The notes beneath the pieces are model-generated. The model made no database searches. It worked only from the letters and a program-made list of their open reading frames with translations, and had not been told where the DNA came from. Source: Geothrix sp. 21YS21S-2 (lineage in GTDB: Bacteria > Acidobacteriota > Holophagae > Holophagales > Holophagaceae). Taken from it: DNA of 64,000 bases. Numbering within the stretch: position 1 is the first letter of the stretch; each line of letters starts with the position of its first letter. The DNA lies in NCBI RefSeq assembly GCF_030846775.1, contig NZ_CP132910.1, forward strand, positions 2,018,001 to 2,082,000. The letters are read 5' to 3'. Shown one piece after another: positions 60,809-64,000 of the stretch. The position numbers and the translations under genes were made by a program.

Positions 60809-62433
60809 CAGTCGGGAAGCTCCAGCCGGGCCGTGAAACCCGCTTCCTCCCTGCCGAAGGCCAGTCCCCACCCCTCCTGCCTCGCCACCTGGGCCAGGAC
60901 CAGCAGGCCCATGCCCTCTCCCGTCCGGGGAGCCGGACCGGCCGGAGCCCGTCTGCGCAGGCCCTCCAGGATGGCCGGATCCATCCCGTCGCCTTCGTCC
61001 GAAACCTCCACCCGGACCCTGCCCTCCAGCCGGGAGGCCTTCACCACCACGCGGCCGCGGCCATGCACCAGGGCGTTCTCCACCAGGGTGTCCAGCGCGG
61101 CCCGAAGGACGCTGGCGCTGCACCGCAGGGTGACCTCGCCTCCGTAGACCTCCAGCGGGCGGCTCCGCTCTTCGAAGGCGGGGGTCAGGTCCTCGTCCAG
61201 CTGTTCGAAGAAGGCCGCGTCCACCCGGTCCTGGACCCGCCCCGAGTAGCGGGAGCGCATCTCCTCCAGCCCGCCCTCGATGGTGCGCACCAGGTGGTCC
61301 ACCTCGCCGCGGATCTCCAGGAGGCGGGCCTCCTGGGTCTCCCGGGGCAGGTCGAGGTTGAGGGCGGTGTCGCAGCGGAGCTTGAGCACGGCCAGGGGGG
61401 TCTTGAGGCTGTGGGTCAGGGACGCGAGGCGGTCGGCGAGGAGGCGCTCCCGGCTGCGGGCGAAGAGCACGAGGGCCACCGCGAGGCCGCTGGCGGCGAC
61501 GACGAGGGCGTACGAGGTCCAGGCCATGAGCCGGCGAAGGGTGTAGGCCTTCCAGAAGGTTCGGTAGGCCTCCGGGGACATCTGGAGCACCACGTGCCAC
61601 ATCCCTCCGAAGGAATGGCTCAGTTCCTTGTCCACCCGGAAGGGGGCCGTGTCCGGGCACGCATACTGCAGCCGTTCCGGGGAATCGCCCGGGCAGTGCC
61701 GCCGGAAGCTGGAAATGCTGCGGGGCCTCTCCAGGTCGGCGGCGTTCTGGAACCCCGACACCACCCCGAACCGGTAGGGCGCGCCGGGCTTGAGGGTGCC
61801 CTGGAGCCACCGCTCCACCTCGGGGCTGCCGGGAACCCAGATCTTGATGAGGCACCATTTGCCATAGAAGGCGACGATGGAGCAGCGTTTCCTGCTCTGG
61901 GGGTCCAGGGTCCCCACCAGCCACCACGCGCCGAGGTCGACGGAGCGGGCCCTGCGGCTGGCGGCGGGGCTGGAGTAGGGCTCGATGGGGGCCAGTTCCA
62001 GGGCCCTGCGGGCCCAGTCCGCCGGCTCCCGGGATTCCTCGGGGTTCACCGGCGCGCGCAGGCGGTCGCCGTCCCGGAGCCAGACCCGTCCTGAATCCGA
62101 ATCCACCACGGCCGTGACCAGGGCCTCCCGGGCCAGCCAGGTCCTGAGCGCGGGTTCGGTCCCGGTGGTGAAATCGGGAAACCGCAGGGTCCAGTGCTCC
62201 CATTCCTGGGTGAGCCTGGCGGCCTGGGTGTGCGTGGCGGCGAACCACTGGTTGAGGGTCAGGTCCTTCCAGTCGGTGAGCCACCATCCCGGGAGGAAGG
62301 CCAGCATGGCGCAGATGGCGGCCCAGGCCACCACCAGGGGCCACACGGCCGCGCGCGGCCCCGGGAGGATCCGCAGGGCCGCGCGAAGGCGCCGGGTGCC
62401 AGGTCGTGGCCTGGCGATCGGGACGAGGGGCAT
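60808..62433 (-). CDS. Orphan sensor histidine kinase
   Basis: A 541-residue kinase with two membrane helices (about 28-50 and 303-325) flanking a large periplasmic domain of about 250 residues without recognised fold. The H-box is LTHSLKTPLA with His341; the ATPase domain ends with LVENALVHGRG, DEGDGMDP and GEGMGLLVL, all conventional. It starts 10 bases after the thioredoxin-like gene and is co-transcribed with it. No response regulator is adjacent. Confidence 0.85.
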   Translation of the reverse strand: MPLVPIARPRPGTRRLRAALRILPGPRAAVWPLVVAWAAICAMLAFLPGWWLTDWKDLTLNQWFAATHTQAARLTQEWEHWTLRFPDFTTGTEPALRTWLAREALVTAVVDSDSGRVWLRDGDRLRAPVNPEESREPADWARRALELAPIEPYSSPAASRRARSVDLGAWWLVGTLDPQSRKRCSIVAFYGKWCLIKIWVPGSPEVERWLQGTLKPGAPYRFGVVSGFQNAADLERPRSISSFRRHCPGDSPERLQYACPDTAPFRVDKELSHSFGGMWHVVLQMSPEAYRTFWKAYTLRRLMAWTSYALVVAASGLAVALVLFARSRERLLADRLASLTHSLKTPLAVLKLRCDTALNLDLPRETQEARLLEIRGEVDHLVRTIEGGLEEMRSRYSGRVQDRVDAAFFEQLDEDLTPAFEERSRPLEVYGGEVTLRCSASVLRAALDTLVENALVHGRGRVVVKASRLEGRVRVEVSDEGDGMDPAILEGLRRRAPAGPAPRTGEGMGLLVLAQVARQEGWGLAFGREEAGFTARLELPD

Positions 62434-62443
62434 GGAAGGAACC

Positions 62444-63580
62444 CTACTTCGTCTTGAGAAGCTTGCCTAGGGTCTTGTCCAGCTCTTCGCCCCGCAGGCC
62501 CTCGTTGACGGTGATGATCTTCCCGTCGGGGCCCACCAGGATCACGTGGGGGATGCCCCGCACCTGGAAGAGGTTCATGAGGGCCTCCCGCTCCTTGCCT
62601 TCGGGGAAGGCGTGGTGCCAGGGCATGGGGGTCGCGGCGTTCTTGCGGAACGCCGCGATGTCACCGGCCTTCTTGTCGCTGGAGACGCTGAGGATCTCGA
62701 GGCCGGCGGGATGGTACTTGGCGTAGGCCTTGTGCACGAAGGGCAGTTCGCCCTTGCAGGGGCCGCACCAGGTGGCCCAGAAATCCAGGATCCAGTACTT
62801 GCCCTTGAAGCTGGCGGGAGTCAGCACGGTCCCGGGCTTGCCCAGCTCGGCGACCTTGAAGGCGGGCATGGGATTGCCGGCCTTGGGCGCGACCTTGTCC
62901 TCCACCTCCGCCTTGGCGATCCACGCGTTCCATTTGGCGATGGCGGGCGAGCCGGGCTCGAAGGCCTGGAGGCGGGCCAGGCCGCTGCGCACCTCCGGGA
63001 TCATCCGGGGCCGGGAGTGCAGTTCGATGGCGCCCTCCAGGGCCATGAGCCTGACCGCGCGGGTGGGGTGCTTCTCGAAGACCTGGTCATAGAAGGCGAA
63101 GGCCTTGGCCGCGGCGGCGGCCTCGGTCTGCTTGGCGAAGCCCCCGCCGCTGGCGTGCCAGGCGATCCAGCCCAGGAACTGGGGATCCACCTCCGCCACC
63201 AGGTCCAGGGCGGGGGAATCGGGCGTGATCTGCCCGGCCAGTTCCAGCATGGAACTCTGGCTCACGGTGGAACTGAAGTTGGCCAGGGCCTCGGGCAGCT
63301 TTCCGGCCTCGGCCGCCAGGGACCGGAGCATGAAGTAGCGGGCCTGGAGCAGGAGCTGGCGGACGCCGGGGCGGGTCTCGTGGGCGATCATCACGGAGAT
63401 GCCCTCGGGCGTTCCCTCCAGGGACAGGTGGATCTTGCCGGCCTTGGCTTCCTTGAGCTGGCTGGGGTAGTTCTTGACGATGGCGGCGTACTTGGCGACC
63501 AGGGCCCGGGTGTCTTCGCCGGGGGCCTGGGCGATGAGCATGGCGGGCAGGAGGGCTGCTGCGGAGAGACGGAGGAGCAT
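62444..63580 (-). CDS. TlpA-like thioredoxin-domain protein
   Basis: A 378-residue secreted protein. The signal peptide (LLRLSAAALLPAMLIAQA) is followed by a helical N-terminal domain (about 30-230) and a C-terminal TlpA/AhpC-TSA-type domain with the redox pair Cys272-Gly-Pro-Cys275 in WATWCGPCKGE and a cis-proline region GIPHVILV. It may reduce or oxidise periplasmic protein thiols. The longer upstream frame is ignored because the ATG at 63580 begins the signal peptide. It lies between a TonB receptor and the kinase, all in the same direction. Confidence 0.85.
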   Translation of the reverse strand: MLLRLSAAALLPAMLIAQAPGEDTRALVAKYAAIVKNYPSQLKEAKAGKIHLSLEGTPEGISVMIAHETRPGVRQLLLQARYFMLRSLAAEAGKLPEALANFSSTVSQSSMLELAGQITPDSPALDLVAEVDPQFLGWIAWHASGGGFAKQTEAAAAAKAFAFYDQVFEKHPTRAVRLMALEGAIELHSRPRMIPEVRSGLARLQAFEPGSPAIAKWNAWIAKAEVEDKVAPKAGNPMPAFKVAELGKPGTVLTPASFKGKYWILDFWATWCGPCKGELPFVHKAYAKYHPAGLEILSVSSDKKAGDIAAFRKNAATPMPWHHAFPEGKEREALMNLFQVRGIPHVILVGPDGKIITVNEGLRGEELDKTLGKLLKTK

Positions 63581-63645
63581 GAAGGAACTCACTTTCAGGT
63601 TGGCCCGCCCGGGATTTCCGGGCAGGCCGTGGGACGAATGGATGG

Positions 63646-64000
63646 CTAGAAGCGGAACCCGACGCGCACCTGGATCTTGCGGGGGGCGGTGTAGTCGCCG
63701 GTTTGGCCATCCGCAAGGATGGAGGGGTTGTTGGTGGGGTTCGGCGCGTTGTAGGGCACGGGTCTGAGGTTCGGATTGGTGTACCAATCCGGGTAGACGG
63801 TGGCAATGGTCGGATCGTAGGGCTTGAAGACCTGGGTGCCGTCCGTGAGCGCCGTGCTGTAGTTCACGAACATGGGCTGCATGTGGTTGAAGACGTTCAG
63901 CACGTCCAGGGCGGTGAAGAAGGTGATCTTCTTGTAGAGCTCGATTTCGTAGCCCACGTGCAGGTCAAACCCGAACTGTTCCGGCCACCAGGTGGGGGAG
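63646..64000 (-). CDS. TonB-dependent receptor, C-terminal part
   Basis: Cut by the right window edge. The visible 117 codons show end-of-barrel strands (FGFDLHVGYEIELYKK; ALDVLNVFNHMQP) and end in VRVGFRF with the terminal Phe. This is the C-terminus of a third Oar- or TBDR-type receptor. The stop lies 65 bases upstream of the thioredoxin-like gene, so the three genes may be one operon. Ligand unknown. Confidence 0.8.
   Translation of the reverse strand, partial: SPTWWPEQFGFDLHVGYEIELYKKITFFTALDVLNVFNHMQPMFVNYSTALTDGTQVFKPYDPTIATVYPDWYTNPNLRPVPYNAPNPTNNPSILADGQTGDYTAPRKIQVRVGFRF

Noticed and set aside
1-64000. CRISPR array, tRNA or rRNA genes, intact insertion sequence
   Set aside because: No regularly spaced repeats, no recognisable tRNA cloverleaf or rRNA stretch and no transposase with terminal repeats were found by reading; the tRNA search was by eye only.

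Overview
The window is about 69% G+C with densely packed genes, many ATGA/TGATG overlaps and occasional GTG or TTG starts. The Oar-type TonB receptors (carboxypeptidase-regulatory domain, plug, barrel, terminal Phe) have no SusD partner. Together with the gene mix this suggests a Gram-negative Acidobacteriota member, probably the Holophagae (Holophaga/Geothrix/Mesoterricola type); that placement is inference. No rRNA, tRNA, CRISPR array or intact insertion sequence was seen.

Layout. (1) 1-8544, plus strand: an oxidative ornithine-degradation operon. It runs ortB (cut by the window edge), oraS, oraE, a GlmL/MutL-like ATPase, ornithine racemase, alanine racemase and alanine aminotransferase. 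The last two can turn the D-alanine made by the thiolase into pyruvate. (2) 8545-12600: a small orphan gene, a long imperfect palindrome and a solitary TonB receptor with a clear terminator. (3) 12601-20074: a lipid/PHA storage locus. A UbiB-like kinase and a WS/DGAT acyltransferase (plus) converge on a coupled minus-strand operon of two ArsA/Get3-like ATPases, PhaR, a phasin and a patatin-like hydrolase. (4) 20377-25553: a secreted protein with three copies of an 18-Cys repeat pattern, a large hybrid sensor kinase and a CotA-like multicopper oxidase. (5) 25722-34633: a GlxA-type regulator with a divergent cysteine hydrolase, a second palindromic repeat, a short YidC-like insertase with a CxxC mini-protein, a decayed vapC, two LytS/LytTR systems, a methyltransferase and a Spy-like periplasmic protein. 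The second LytS kinase and the Spy-like protein share Met/Gly/Arg-rich tracts.

(6) 34667-54377 is the main accessory block: a ~20-kb beta-glucan (laminarin-like or fungal cell-wall glucan) utilisation locus. A seven-gene minus-strand operon encodes a surface lipoprotein with three tandem CBM-like repeats, two small barrel proteins, an Oar-type receptor, a GPH sugar symporter, a GH17 enzyme and an 1130-residue cytosolic protein that may be a phosphorylase. A divergent XylR-like regulator leads plus-strand GH16, GH5/GH2-like and GH30 enzymes. The model is surface cleavage by GH16/GH30, capture by the lipoprotein and receptor, periplasmic GH17 trimming, symport, and cytosolic phosphorolysis.

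(7) 54542-64000: an Rpn/PDDEXK protein, a small HTH-like protein, an HPF-like factor, a NhaR-type regulator, a cyclase-family hydrolase, a YchF-like P-loop NTPase, a secreted hypothetical, a thioredoxin-like lipid-side protein with an orphan sensor kinase, and the C-terminus of a third TonB receptor.
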